From assembly GCF_031344055.1 (NCBI RefSeq), contig NZ_JADBEN010000001.1: a stretch of DNA of 64,000 bases; one strand, 5' to 3'. Shown here in pieces: positions 32,974-41,913 of this stretch. Every line of letters starts with the position of its first letter. Positions within the stretch are counted from its first letter, which is position 1. This stretch comes from Methylobacillus flagellatus_A (GTDB lineage Bacteria > Pseudomonadota > Gammaproteobacteria > Burkholderiales > Methylophilaceae). Position numbers and translations under genes: made by a program. The notes under the pieces were generated by a model. That model saw only the letters and a list, made by a program, of their open reading frames with translations. It was not told the DNA's origin and ran no database searches.

Positions 32974-33519
32974 ATGTCGGAAGGGTTTGAGGATGTGGCA
33001 ATCCAGCAGCTTCATTTGAGCTACAGCAGCCACCAGGATCGCATGTTGCTCAAAATCAGCCTGGCTGATGCGGCAGAGCTTAATGCCTGGCTGACGCGGC
33101 GTATCGTGCGTGTGCTGTGGGGATTGCTGCAGGATAGCGAGCTCTCTCCCGTGAACATGCATGAAACCCTGGCCGTGACGGCCGAGGAGCTGTTGGAGCA
33201 TTTCAACCAGGAGGTGGAAAGTTTGCCGCTGATACAGGGCATCAACCTTTCTGGCGCCTACCATGACATCAAGCCGGCGACCGCCGAGCCGCCGGTGCTG
33301 ATCGCCGAATGCAAGCTGGTGCACATGGATCACACCGAATCCATGCTGGAGCTGCATAGCCAGGCCGGGGAGGTCTACAGCATCGCGCTGACAGCGGAAT
33401 TGAGCCATGCCTTGAGCAGCATGCTGCAATTGGCGACACAGGAAGCCGCCTGGGACCTGGGCCTGACGACGGATCGTATTGTATTGGCGGACGAGGCGGC
33501 ATCCTACGTCCTGCATTAA
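32974..33519 (+). CDS. Conserved hypothetical protein upstream of bioA
   Basis: A 181-residue cytosolic protein. The opening (LHLSYSSHQDRMLLKISLADAAELNAWLTRRIV) matches a group of short proteobacterial proteins of unknown function that start with a strand-rich Q-D-R-x-L-L motif and an L-T-R-R helix. It ends eight bases before bioA, and the two are probably co-transcribed. GGGAGCAG precedes the ATG. No function can be named. Confidence 0.7.
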   Translation: MSEGFEDVAIQQLHLSYSSHQDRMLLKISLADAAELNAWLTRRIVRVLWGLLQDSELSPVNMHETLAVTAEELLEHFNQEVESLPLIQGINLSGAYHDIKPATAEPPVLIAECKLVHMDHTESMLELHSQAGEVYSIALTAELSHALSSMLQLATQEAAWDLGLTTDRIVLADEAASYVLH

Positions 33520-33527
33520 ACCAGCGC

Positions 33528-34838
33528 ATGACGACCAGTAACGCATCCTTGTTGCAGCGCAGCCTGGCTTCCGTCTGGCATCCCTGCACCCAGATGAAGC
33601 AGCATGAAGCGCTGCCCCTGGTGCCGGTCAGGCGCGGCGAGGGCGTGTGGCTGGAGGACTTTGACGGCAAGCGCTACCTGGACGGCGTCAGTTCGTGGTG
33701 GGTCAACCTGTTTGGCCATAACCATCCCCATATCAAGCAGGCAATCGCGGCACAGCTGGACCAGCTCGAGCACGTGATACTGGCGGGCTTCACCCACGAA
33801 CCTGTGGTGCGGCTTTCCGAACAGTTGTCCGCGCTTACCGGGCTAGGGCACAGTTTTTACGCGTCCGACGGCGCCTCCGCCACCGAGATCGCGCTCAAGA
33901 TGAGTTTCCATTACTGGCGCAACCATGGGCAGCCCGGCAAGACGCGCTTCCTCAGCCTGCAGAACGGCTACCACGGCGAAACCCTGGGGTCGCTTTCCGT
34001 TACCGACGTCGCCCTGTTCAAGGATACCTATGCGCCCTTGCTGCGCGAGTCCGTATCGTTGCCCAGCCCGGATTGGCGGCTTGCGGAGCCGGGCGAGAGC
34101 GCGGAGCAATATGCCTTGCGTTGCGCAGAGCGTGCCGAGGCATACATCGCTGAACATCATGCCGCGATTGCCGCGGTGATTGTCGAGCCGCTGGTGCAGT
34201 GCGCCGCTGGCATGGCGATGTATCACCCCATCTACCTGCAGCGCTTGCGTGCATTGTGCGACCGTTACCGGGTGCACCTGATCGCGGACGAGATCGCCGT
34301 GGGCTTCGGCCGCACCGGCACCATGTTCGCCACCGAGCAGGCCGGCATCAAGGCTGATTTCATTTGCCTTTCCAAGGGCATCACGGGCGGCTACCTGCCG
34401 CTTTCCGTCGTGCAGACGACGGATGACGTCTACGCCGCATTCTACGATGACAATGTCGCGCGAGGCTTCCTGCATTCGCACAGCTACACCGGCAATGCCC
34501 TGGCATGCAGCGCGGCGCTGGCTACCCTGGAAATATTCGCGCAGCAGGATGTGCTGAACAGCAACCGCCGCAAGGCCGATTACCTCAACCGCAAGCTGGC
34601 GGCATGGCAAAACCTGCCGATTGTCCACTTGCGCAACACCGGCATGATCTGGGCGTTCGACGCCATTCCGGGCCAGCCCGGTTTCCAGCAGCGGTTCTAC
34701 CAGGCGGCGTTGCAGCGGGGACTGCTATTGCGGCCGGTGGGCAATACGGTCTACTTCATGCCGCCTTACGTCATCAGCGAGAAAGAGATGGACTGGATGC
34801 TGGAACAAGCCTTGGCTGCATTGGAGGAGAGCATATGA
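33528..34838 (+). CDS. bioA: DAPA aminotransferase (biotin synthesis)
   Basis: A 436-residue PLP-dependent class III aminotransferase converting 7-keto-8-aminopelargonate to 7,8-diaminopelargonate with S-adenosylmethionine as amino donor. BioA-specific HPCTQMKQHE and DGVSSWWVNLFGHNHP are at the start. The PLP site has YHGETLGSLSVTD, ADEIAVGFGRTG and the Schiff-base lysine in CLSKGITGGYLPLS. It overlaps dacB by four bases (ATGA). No other bio gene is in the window. Confidence 0.96.
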   Translation: MTTSNASLLQRSLASVWHPCTQMKQHEALPLVPVRRGEGVWLEDFDGKRYLDGVSSWWVNLFGHNHPHIKQAIAAQLDQLEHVILAGFTHEPVVRLSEQLSALTGLGHSFYASDGASATEIALKMSFHYWRNHGQPGKTRFLSLQNGYHGETLGSLSVTDVALFKDTYAPLLRESVSLPSPDWRLAEPGESAEQYALRCAERAEAYIAEHHAAIAAVIVEPLVQCAAGMAMYHPIYLQRLRALCDRYRVHLIADEIAVGFGRTGTMFATEQAGIKADFICLSKGITGGYLPLSVVQTTDDVYAAFYDDNVARGFLHSHSYTGNALACSAALATLEIFAQQDVLNSNRRKADYLNRKLAAWQNLPIVHLRNTGMIWAFDAIPGQPGFQQRFYQAALQRGLLLRPVGNTVYFMPPYVISEKEMDWMLEQALAALEESI

Positions 34839-36235
34839 GGTTGCTTTGGGCAGGTCTGCTGCTGGGGATGGTCACGCTGGTGCATGCCGCGGTGCCGGAA
34901 CCGGTCGGCGAGTTGCTGAGGAAAAACGGCATTCCTGCCGAGAATGTCTCTGTCTATGTGCAGCGTGTCGACCAGCCGTCGCCATTGGTGGATCACCAAA
35001 GCGACCGGCCGATGAAGACCGCCTCGACAATGAAGCTGCTGAGCACCTATGCCGGGCTGGAGCTGCTGGGACCGGCCTATCGTTGGCGTACCGAGGTCTA
35101 CCATGATGGAAGGCTGGAAAACGGCGTCTTGCACGGCAACCTGATCATTCAAGGGCGCGGCGATCCCTACCTGCTTGCCGCCGATATGCGGGCGATGCTG
35201 GAAGACTTGCAATTAGCGGGCGTGGAGGACATCCGGGGCGATATCGTGCTCGATACCCGCTATTTTGCCCGGCGCTACCATGACGCCGCCGAATTCGACG
35301 ACAAGCCGCATGCGCCCTACAACGCCGTGCCCAACGCGTTTGCCGTCAATATCAAGTCCACCTCGTTCCATTTCCTGGTCGAGGGAGGCAAGCTGAACAT
35401 CGAGGCCGATCCTGAACTGCCGGAAATCCATATTCACAACCAGCTGAACCTGGTGCGCGGCGATTGCGGGGATTGGAAAAGCCGGCTGCAGTTCGTGGTG
35501 GAACCGGTGGGCGACGAGGTGAATGTGACTTTCAGGGGAGAATACCCCTCGGCTTGCCGCGGCAAGACCCTGGAATTGAAGGTGCTGGAAGACGGGCCAT
35601 ATGCCTACGGCTTGTTCCGTAGCAATTGGCTGTCGTTAGGGGGCAAGCTCCGCGGCGGATGGCGTTACGGCGCATTGCCCGAAGGTGCCCAGCGCTTGGT
35701 GACCCACGACTCGCAGCCGTTGTCGGAAATCATCCGTACCATCAACAAATACAGCAACAACCTCATGGTGAGGCAATTGTTCCTGACCATGGCGGCAGAG
35801 CGGGTTGCCAGCCCGGCGACCGAGGCCGATGGCGTTCATGTCGTCAAGGCGTGGCTTGCCAGCAAGGGCCTGCATTTCCCTGAATTGATATTGGAAAACG
35901 GCTCCGGGCTCTCGCGCGATGAGCAGATCACGGCGCGGCACATGGCGGCCTTCCTGCTGGCGGCCTACGCCAGCCCGGTGATGCCTGAATACCTTTCCGC
36001 ACTGCCTATCCCCTCGGTGGACGGCACCATGGCCAACCGCCTGCGCAACAGCCAGGCCAGGGGCAGCGCGCACCTGAAAACCGGCACCATCAACGGCGTC
36101 AGCGCTTTGGCGGGCTATGTGCACGACCGCAGGGGCCGGCGCTGGGTAGCCGTGATCATGGTGAACGATCCCAAGGCCAGCGCCTCGCGCGCGGCGCAGG
36201 ATGCGCTCATCGACTGGGTCTACCAGCAGCCTTGA
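34835..36235 (+). CDS. dacB: D-Ala-D-Ala carboxypeptidase/endopeptidase PBP4
   Basis: A 466-residue periplasmic penicillin-binding protein of the S13 family that trims or cleaves peptidoglycan peptides. Signal peptide residues about 1-18 (VTLVHA). The active site has S64-T-M-K67, the SxN motif in KYSNNLMVRQ and KTG in HLKTGTINGVS. The long domain inserted between SxxK and SxN, typical of PBP4, is present. The ATG overlaps the bioA stop. Confidence 0.95.
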   Translation: MRLLWAGLLLGMVTLVHAAVPEPVGELLRKNGIPAENVSVYVQRVDQPSPLVDHQSDRPMKTASTMKLLSTYAGLELLGPAYRWRTEVYHDGRLENGVLHGNLIIQGRGDPYLLAADMRAMLEDLQLAGVEDIRGDIVLDTRYFARRYHDAAEFDDKPHAPYNAVPNAFAVNIKSTSFHFLVEGGKLNIEADPELPEIHIHNQLNLVRGDCGDWKSRLQFVVEPVGDEVNVTFRGEYPSACRGKTLELKVLEDGPYAYGLFRSNWLSLGGKLRGGWRYGALPEGAQRLVTHDSQPLSEIIRTINKYSNNLMVRQLFLTMAAERVASPATEADGVHVVKAWLASKGLHFPELILENGSGLSRDEQITARHMAAFLLAAYASPVMPEYLSALPIPSVDGTMANRLRNSQARGSAHLKTGTINGVSALAGYVHDRRGRRWVAVIMVNDPKASASRAAQDALIDWVYQQP

Positions 36236-36342
36236 TCCGCACAGGGCCGCATAATCTAGGTATCATACTGGCTTCGCGCCGCGTGCAAGCGCCTGTGTTT
36301 GGCGAGTGCGCTGCTGTTGTAAACCTGCTATCGGAGTAATCC

Positions 36343-36801
36343 ATGAAACCAATTGCCATGCTGGCAAGCGCGTTCGTGCTGGCCATACTCGCCATGAGTG
36401 GCTGTTCAGCCGATACCAATAGTGACAAGGAAAAAATCGTAATGAGCGACAACATCACCGAATTACAGAAAATCGACACCCAGGTAGGTGAAGGCCGTGA
36501 AGCCGAAGCCGGCCTGAACGTGACCGTGCACTACACCGGCTGGCTGTACGACCCCAGCAAACCCGACGGCAAGGGCGCCAAGTTCGACAGTTCCGTGGAT
36601 CGCCGCGAACCTTTCGTGTTCTATCTGGGCGGCGGGCAGGTCATCCGCGGTTGGGACGAAGGCTTTGCCGGCATGAAGGTGGGCGGCAAGCGCACCCTCG
36701 TCATCCCGCCGGAGTACGGCTATGGCGCGCGCGGTGCCGGCGGCGTGATCCCGCCTAATGCCACCCTGGTATTCGATGTGGAGCTGCTGGGCGTCAAGTA
36801 A
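36343..36801 (+). CDS. FKBP-type peptidyl-prolyl isomerase lipoprotein
   Basis: A 152-residue protein: a lipoprotein signal ending LAMSGC, a short linker, then one FKBP domain (about 45-152). The domain has VHYTGWLYD, KFDSSVDRREPFVFYLGGGQVIRGWDEGFAGMKVGGKR and IPPEYGYGARGAGGVIPPNATLVFDVELL, all canonical. It would speed proline isomerisation during folding of envelope proteins. An internal ATG at 36442 could give a cytosolic form, but no site supports it. Confidence 0.93.
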   Translation: MKPIAMLASAFVLAILAMSGCSADTNSDKEKIVMSDNITELQKIDTQVGEGREAEAGLNVTVHYTGWLYDPSKPDGKGAKFDSSVDRREPFVFYLGGGQVIRGWDEGFAGMKVGGKRTLVIPPEYGYGARGAGGVIPPNATLVFDVELLGVK

Positions 36802-36875
36802 GCGCTTGCTAATGGCATCCATGGCATGGGCCGTGGATGTTTTTTCCATCTAGGTTGAGTGGGACAAAAGGCAAA

Positions 36876-37298
36876 ATGAAAGCACGTGTTAAGTGGATTG
36901 AGAACGTCTGTTTCATGGGCGAGTCAGAGACCGGTCATGCCGTGGTGCTTGACGGCGCGCCGGAAGCCGGTGGCCGCAACCTGGGCATGCGACCGATGGA
37001 AATGCTGCTGATCGGCATGGGCGCCTGCACGTCGTTCGATGTCGTTACCATCCTCAAGAAGTCGCGCCAGCCGGTGACGGATTGCGTGGCCGAGATCAGC
37101 GCCGAGCGCGCGGACGAAATCCCCAAGGTATTCACCAAGATACACGTGCATTTCGTCGTGACCGGCAAGGGCCTGAATCCGGCCCAGGTGGAACGCGCCG
37201 TCAAATTATCGGCCGAGAAGTATTGCTCGGCTTCCATCATGCTTGGCAAGGCGGCCGAGATCACCCACGACTTCGAAATCCAAGAGGCCGAGCTTTGA
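36876..37298 (+). CDS. OsmC/Ohr-family protein (YhfA-like)
   Basis: A 140-residue thiol-dependent protein of the OsmC superfamily. MKARVKWIENVCFMGESETGHAVVLDG and MGACTSFDVVTILKKSRQPV carry the conserved first cysteine, and SAEKYCSASIMLGKAAEITH the second. This is the YhfA/OsmC-like branch rather than Ohr. The longer frame adds 13 residues without homology, so I start at 36876. Its stop overlaps the TTG start of the VOC gene. Confidence 0.9.
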   Translation: MKARVKWIENVCFMGESETGHAVVLDGAPEAGGRNLGMRPMEMLLIGMGACTSFDVVTILKKSRQPVTDCVAEISAERADEIPKVFTKIHVHFVVTGKGLNPAQVERAVKLSAEKYCSASIMLGKAAEITHDFEIQEAEL

Positions 37299-37690
37299 GC
37301 CGACCCCAGGGCATGCAAGGGCTGCGCCATGTGGCCCTGTTCGTGCAAGATATCGAGGCCTGCCTGCATTTCTATGTCGACATCCTCGGCATGCAGGTCG
37401 AGTGGCAGCCCGACCCCGATAACTACTATCTCACCTCTGGCAACGACAACCTCGCATTGCACCGCAGCAACGAGGCTATGGATGGCAAGCAGCGACTCGA
37501 CCATATCGGTTTCATCATCAGCCATATAGAGCTGGTGGACGAGTGGCATGCCCATTTTGTCGCCAACGGCGTCAAGATACTCATGGCGCCCAAAACCCAT
37601 CGCGATGGCGCGAGAAGCTTCTATTGCGCCGATCCCGCCGGGACTCACGTACAGATCATCTACCACCCGCCGATTTCCGGCAGGCTCTAG
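37295..37690 (+). CDS. Glyoxalase/VOC-family protein
   Basis: A 131-residue vicinal-oxygen-chelate protein. GLRHVALFVQDIEACLHFYVDILGMQVEW and RLDHIGFIISH mark the two beta-alpha-beta units, and GTHVQIIYHPP the end. The likely metal ligands are the histidines at the strand starts and an acidic residue. I favour the TTG at 37295 (GAGG eight bases upstream, overlapping the osmC stop); the ATG at 37313 is an alternative. Substrate unknown. Confidence 0.85.
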   Translation: MSRPQGMQGLRHVALFVQDIEACLHFYVDILGMQVEWQPDPDNYYLTSGNDNLALHRSNEAMDGKQRLDHIGFIISHIELVDEWHAHFVANGVKILMAPKTHRDGARSFYCADPAGTHVQIIYHPPISGRL

Positions 37691-37696
37691 ACATAA

Positions 37697-37722
37697 AAAA
37701 GCCCCGCATTGCGGGGCTTTTT
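37697..37722 (+). terminator. Rho-independent terminator after the VOC gene
   Basis: Stem AAAAAGCCCCGCA/TGCGGGGCTTTTT follows 7 bases after the stop. It is symmetric and can also act for the minus strand. Confidence 0.9.
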
Positions 37723-37748
37723 GTCATGGTAAACCTAGCTGGCTGGAA

Positions 37749-37931
37749 TTAATACTTCCAGGTTAGAGTCAGCATGGCGTTGCGTGGCGCACCATAATAG
37801 CTTTGGGTCCAGTACAGACTATTCAAGTACTTTTCATCTGTCAGGTTATATATATTGAGTGCAGTGCTCCAGTTTCGGTTGATATCGTAGCTGGCCATAA
37901 CGTTGAGTACCGCATAGCTGTCCTGACGCAA
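37749..37931 (-). pseudogene. 3' remnant of a TonB-dependent siderophore receptor gene
   Basis: About 60 codons encode the last strands of an outer-membrane siderophore receptor: SYAVLNVMASYDINRNWS, ALNIYNLTDEKYLNS and WTQSYYGAPRNAMLTLTWKY with the terminal aromatic. The plug and most of the barrel are missing. The fragment begins abruptly at the terminator hairpin of the neighbouring gene, so a deletion or recombination removed the rest. Confidence 0.85.
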
Positions 37932-37934
37932 GCG

Positions 37935-37954
37935 AAAGCCCCGGTTGGGGCTTT
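37935..37954 (-). terminator. Rho-independent terminator of the DUF2322 gene
   Basis: AAAGCCCC/GGGGCTTT with a four-base loop lies five bases after the DUF2322 stop on the minus strand, overlapping the edge of the receptor remnant. Confidence 0.65.
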
Positions 37955-37958
37955 GGGG

Positions 37959-38270
37959 CTAGATAATGTTGACGTTGAGCGGTTGTTCGTTCTTGATGAT
38001 CTCGAACAAGCGATCAATATTGGGATGTTTGCCCGGGTTGGCCTCGGCGTCGCCGGTATGCTCGGCATAAATCTCCAGCCCTTCCCGGGCTGCCGCCACG
38101 CTGATGCTGCCATATTTCTTGTAAAGGTGGTGGTATACCTTCACGGAGCCTTGGCTGCCCGGCTTGTTCTCAATGGTGCCTGCTGCACTGCCCTTGATGT
38201 CGAGCAGCTCGATTTTCTGGATATGGTCGCTGGACTCGAGGCCAGCCAGTATTTCGCTGAATGTCGTCAT
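37959..38270 (-). CDS. DUF2322-family protein
   Basis: A 103-residue protein of the DUF2322 family, short cytosolic proteins of betaproteobacteria. The signatures are GTIENKPGSQGSVKVYHHLY, GLEIYAEHTGDAEANPGKHPNIDRL and the preceding IELLDIKGSAA strand. The start overlaps the coq7 stop by four bases, so the two are co-translated. Function unknown. Confidence 0.88.
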   Translation of the reverse strand: MTTFSEILAGLESSDHIQKIELLDIKGSAAGTIENKPGSQGSVKVYHHLYKKYGSISVAAAREGLEIYAEHTGDAEANPGKHPNIDRLFEIIKNEQPLNVNII

Positions 38271-38887
38271 AGATGATAAGTCGTCGTTGTCATGATGTTG
38301 GAAAGAATGCGCATGCCTGCCTTGAGCGGGAACGGAAGTTCGGTTGCCCCTTGCGCCGCCGCCAGCTGCGCAAGGCTCGCTGAATCGGCTTGCAACTGGC
38401 TGATGATTGTGCGGCTTTTTTGGTCGTCGGCGGTCAATGTCTCAAGATGGCGGGCCAGTTGATTGCCGGCCTGGCGCTCGTTTTCCGCTGCGAAGCCTAG
38501 GCTCCAACGGTCTCCCAACGCGCCTGCGAGCAATCCCAGGCCAAAAGAGCCGCCGTAAAACAGCGGATTGAGCAAACTGGTGTGGCTACCCAGTTCCTTG
38601 ATGCGTTTTTCGCACCAGGCTAGGTGTTCGGCCCCCTGCTGTGCAGTTGCACGAAGCATGGCGGCTGTTTCAGGGCTGCGCACGCTAATGGCTTGAGCGC
38701 TGTAGAGGGCTTGTGCGCATATCTCGCCGGTATGGTTGACGCGCATCAAGGCGGCGGCATGCCGCTTGTCTTGTTTCTCAGTGAGCGTTTCTGGCAGGGC
38801 GGCGCCTGGATATGGGCGCTGGCTGGCCGGCGTGGCCAACAGCGTGCGCAGGCTTTTGTCGAATTCAATGATGAGGCGGTCTAGCAT
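38267..38887 (-). CDS. coq7: Demethoxyubiquinone hydroxylase
   Basis: A 206-residue di-iron monooxygenase that hydroxylates 2-nonaprenyl/octaprenyl-3-methyl-6-methoxy-benzoquinol in ubiquinone synthesis. The metal-binding glutamates and histidines are in RVNHTGEICAQALY and GAEHLAWCEKRI, with the paired ENERQAGNQLARHLE further on. It is membrane-associated through hydrophobic helices (GGSFGLGLLAGALGD). Bacterial Coq7 is the oxygen-dependent alternative to UbiF. Confidence 0.94.
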   Translation of the reverse strand: MLDRLIIEFDKSLRTLLATPASQRPYPGAALPETLTEKQDKRHAAALMRVNHTGEICAQALYSAQAISVRSPETAAMLRATAQQGAEHLAWCEKRIKELGSHTSLLNPLFYGGSFGLGLLAGALGDRWSLGFAAENERQAGNQLARHLETLTADDQKSRTIISQLQADSASLAQLAAAQGATELPFPLKAGMRILSNIMTTTTYHL

Positions 38888-38943
38888 GGCGGGAATTGCA
38901 GGATTGCAGAGGCCAGGCCGCCTGAGGCGGCCTGGGGTTTTGC

Positions 38944-40374
38944 TTATTTGCGTTGCAGGATCTGCAGGCCCTTCAGCAGGTTGAGCGCCTGGTTGAACTG
39001 GTAGTCGGCCTTGGAACCTGGCTCGATCGGGCCGCTTGGCGCTGCCTTGTCCTTCTGATCCTTGCTGTCAGGCTCGGCAGCAGGTGCCTCGGGCTTGGTA
39101 TCCTCTTGCTCGGCTGGCGCAGGCTGGACGATAGGAGCCTCTTCCCCGTCCTTGGGGTTGCTCAGGTGGCGGCTCAGGTCAGCCTCGCGCAGCATTGCAG
39201 CGTGTTCTTGCGAGTTGACTGTCGCTTCTTCCACCAAGATGTCCGGCACGATGCCCTTGGCCTGGATCGAGCGGCCCTTCGGCGTGAAATAGCGGGCGGT
39301 GGTGAGCTTGATGGCCGCACCGTTGTTCATCGGCAGGATGGTTTGCACAGAGCCCTTGCCGAAGGTCTGGGTGCCCATGATGATCGCGCGCTTGTGATCC
39401 TGCAATGCGCCGGCGACGATTTCCGAAGCGGATGCGGAGCCGCCATTGACCAGCACTACGATAGGCAGGGTCTTGAGGTCGGCCGGCAAGTCGCGCAGGT
39501 AGTCTGCGCGTGCGCCGCCACGCACGTAATTTTCAGGGTTGGCGGTGAGGCGCATCTTGGCTTCTTCGCCACGGCCTTCGGTATAGACCACGAGCTCGCC
39601 CTTGGGCAGGAAGGCTGCGGACACACCGACACCCGCGTTCAGCAAGCCGCCAGGGTTGTTGCGCAGGTCGAGGATCAGGCCCTTGAAGGCTTCCTTGTTC
39701 TGTTCGCGCATGGCTTTCAGCGCCTTTGCGAGGTCTTCGCCGGTATGCTCCTGGAATTGGGTGACGCGGATATAGGCATAGCCGGGTTCAGACAGTTTGT
39801 ACTTGACGCTTTGGGTCTTGATGATGGCGCGCGTGAGCACAAAGGTCAGCGGTTTGGCTTCGCCCTTGCGCAACACGGTCAGGGTGATCTTGGTATCCGG
39901 TTTGCCGCGCATGCGCTTGACGGCATCGGTGAGCGTCATGCCTTTCACCGGCGTGTCATCAAGCTTCATGATCAGGTCGCCGCTCTTGAGGCCGGCCTTG
40001 TATGCGGGCGTATCCTCGATCGGGGCAACCACCTTGACGAAACCGTCTTCCATGCCGACTTCAATGCCCAGTCCGCCGAATTCGCCCTGGGTGCCTGCCT
40101 GCAAGTCCTTGAACGCATCAGCGTCCAGGTAGGCCGAGTGGGGGTCCAGCCCTGACAGCATGCCGTTGATGGCTTCGGTCAGCAGCTTCTTGTCTTCAAC
40201 CGGTTCTACATAGTCGCTCTTGATCTTGCCGAATACTTCGGCAAATGTGCGTAGGTCATCGAGCGGCAGCTGCGGCTTGGTTTCCTTGTCCGCAATGGCG
40301 GAGTAACTCAAGCTCAGCATGACGCCAAGCAACGGGCCTGCGACGATCAAGCCGATCTTTTTAAGTTTGCGCAT
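38944..40374 (-). CDS. C-terminal processing peptidase (S41, CtpA-like)
   Basis: A 476-residue periplasmic or membrane-tethered protease. One N-terminal helix (about 8-27) is followed by a tail-binding region, a PDZ domain (about 90-175, GGLGIEVGMEDGFVKVVAPIEDTPA) and the S41 catalytic domain with the serine in VNGGSASASEIVAGALQDH and the lysine in FGKGSVQTI. Such enzymes trim C-terminal tails of envelope proteins. The last 80 residues are charged and proline-rich, and probably disordered. It is divergent from the SelT/W-like gene. Confidence 0.94.
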   Translation of the reverse strand: MRKLKKIGLIVAGPLLGVMLSLSYSAIADKETKPQLPLDDLRTFAEVFGKIKSDYVEPVEDKKLLTEAINGMLSGLDPHSAYLDADAFKDLQAGTQGEFGGLGIEVGMEDGFVKVVAPIEDTPAYKAGLKSGDLIMKLDDTPVKGMTLTDAVKRMRGKPDTKITLTVLRKGEAKPLTFVLTRAIIKTQSVKYKLSEPGYAYIRVTQFQEHTGEDLAKALKAMREQNKEAFKGLILDLRNNPGGLLNAGVGVSAAFLPKGELVVYTEGRGEEAKMRLTANPENYVRGGARADYLRDLPADLKTLPIVVLVNGGSASASEIVAGALQDHKRAIIMGTQTFGKGSVQTILPMNNGAAIKLTTARYFTPKGRSIQAKGIVPDILVEEATVNSQEHAAMLREADLSRHLSNPKDGEEAPIVQPAPAEQEDTKPEAPAAEPDSKDQKDKAAPSGPIEPGSKADYQFNQALNLLKGLQILQRK

Positions 40375-40570
40375 GTAAAACGATTCCTCAATGGAAAAAC
40401 CAGAATGGTTGAATACTAATGATTGTAATTGGAAGACAGGGAGCGACTAGCCCATTTTCCGCTATTTATGTTGTCATTGCAAAACGTTGCAGAGTATCGC
40501 ACAGTCATTTTTTGCTTTTCAATCACTTGAACGCTAAATTTCTTTATTTTACATATGGAGTTGTTACTCA

Positions 40571-40858
40571 ATGAGCCTGCCCAAGTTGCCGGAACTGGAA
40601 ATCGAATATTGCACGCAGTGCCGCTGGCTGTTGCGAGCGGCCTGGATGGCGCAGGAGCTGCTGACAACGTTCGAGTCAGACATTGAGCGCGTCAGTCTGG
40701 TTCCGGGAACGGGAGGGATTTTTGAAGTCAGGCTGAATGGTGAGCTGCTATTCTCGCGCAAGGAACACGGGCGTTTTCCCGAGTCGAAGGAATTGAAGCA
40801 ACTGGTGCGCGACCGTATCGATCCCGAGCGCGATCTCGGCCATAGCGACCGCAAATAG
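40571..40858 (+). CDS. SelT/SelW/SelH-family selenoprotein-like protein (Cys form)
   Basis: A 95-residue Rdx-family thioredoxin-fold protein. The active motif is CTQCRW near residue 15, with cysteine in place of the selenocysteine seen in eukaryotic SelW. FEVRLNGELLFSRKEHGRFPE is the other conserved block. The role is probably thiol redox, with no known partner. Confidence 0.9.
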   Translation: MSLPKLPELEIEYCTQCRWLLRAAWMAQELLTTFESDIERVSLVPGTGGIFEVRLNGELLFSRKEHGRFPESKELKQLVRDRIDPERDLGHSDRK

Positions 40859-40996
40859 CTGAAACTTAATTATTTAAATAGGATTTTTCAGGAGGAAAAT
40901 AATATCCGACTAAAATAGTTGGAAATAACTCTTTAAATGTAAATTGTTCTCATTTATGATGTTTCCTGACAGGGATTTTGTGGAAGGTTCATCAAC

Positions 40997-41782
40997 ATGA
41001 ATGCATTTAACCAATCGGAAATAGGGGCCTTATTGCTCGATCATGAGATCGAGCCGCACGACATGGCCCCCAACGAATTGCTGGACGTGGTGATGGCGCG
41101 GCAATTCGGCACTGATTATTTGCCTATCGTGGACGTGCAATCAATCGAGATGCTGGGCTATGAGGCCCATGCCCGGTTCTGGACGCGCAACGGCAGGCCG
41201 TTGAATGCAGACAAGCTGAGGGTGAGCCTGCGCAAGAATCCGCTATTGCTGTTTCATCTCGAGCTGGAATTGAAGAAGCTGCAGATTGCCAGCTTTCCGG
41301 GCGAGGGCTGGCTGATGCTGGACCTTGACATGGACAGCTTCTTTGCCGGAGGCGAGGGGGAGGACAACCCGTTCCTCGGCCTGTTCAAGGAATATGCCTG
41401 GTCCGAGCGAGAGATCGTCATCAATGTCGTACAGAACCACACCATGCACGAGACTTTCCGCACCCAGCACATGATGGACCTGTTGCAGCATTCCGGCACC
41501 TCGGTCGCGCTGGAGGATGCCGGGCTGTCCTGGGGTATGTTCTCCTTGAGCGCCTTTCTTGATGCCGCCATGGTGAAGTTCAGCAGCCGGGCGTTGCGGG
41601 AGCTGGACGGCAAGGCCGCCCAGGCGATGGTGGATTGGCTGGTAGAAGCGGCGCGCAAGATCGGCGTGCAAACGGTGATGACCGACGTGGACACCTGCGC
41701 AGCCTTGGACTGGGCGCGAAAAATGCGGGTGGACTGCGTGCAAGGGCGCTTGTTTTCCAAGCAGAATCTGCAGGCGCATTAG
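40997..41782 (+). CDS. Degenerate EAL-domain protein
   Basis: A 261-residue protein with the EAL (cyclic-di-GMP phosphodiesterase) fold. The EAL signature is changed to E56-A-H at GYEAHARF. The metal-binding ELTE-like position reads VVQNHTMH, DDFG reads EDAG, and the lysine strand reads VKFSSRAL. Most catalytic and metal ligands are gone, while the C-terminal VQGRLFSK is kept. It is unlikely to cleave c-di-GMP and may be a binding or scaffold protein, as in YdiV-type EAL proteins. Confidence 0.85.
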   Translation: MNAFNQSEIGALLLDHEIEPHDMAPNELLDVVMARQFGTDYLPIVDVQSIEMLGYEAHARFWTRNGRPLNADKLRVSLRKNPLLLFHLELELKKLQIASFPGEGWLMLDLDMDSFFAGGEGEDNPFLGLFKEYAWSEREIVINVVQNHTMHETFRTQHMMDLLQHSGTSVALEDAGLSWGMFSLSAFLDAAMVKFSSRALRELDGKAAQAMVDWLVEAARKIGVQTVMTDVDTCAALDWARKMRVDCVQGRLFSKQNLQAH

Positions 41783-41913
41783 ACGCCTGCTATCGCTGGA
41801 CTTGGGCTAGCTGTAAAGCTCCTCCCAATTTTTATGACGGAAGGGAGTTGTATTGCGTTTGTAAATAAATAATAATTCCTCTCATTGTCATTATTAATTG
41901 TAGAGCCAGCCAC

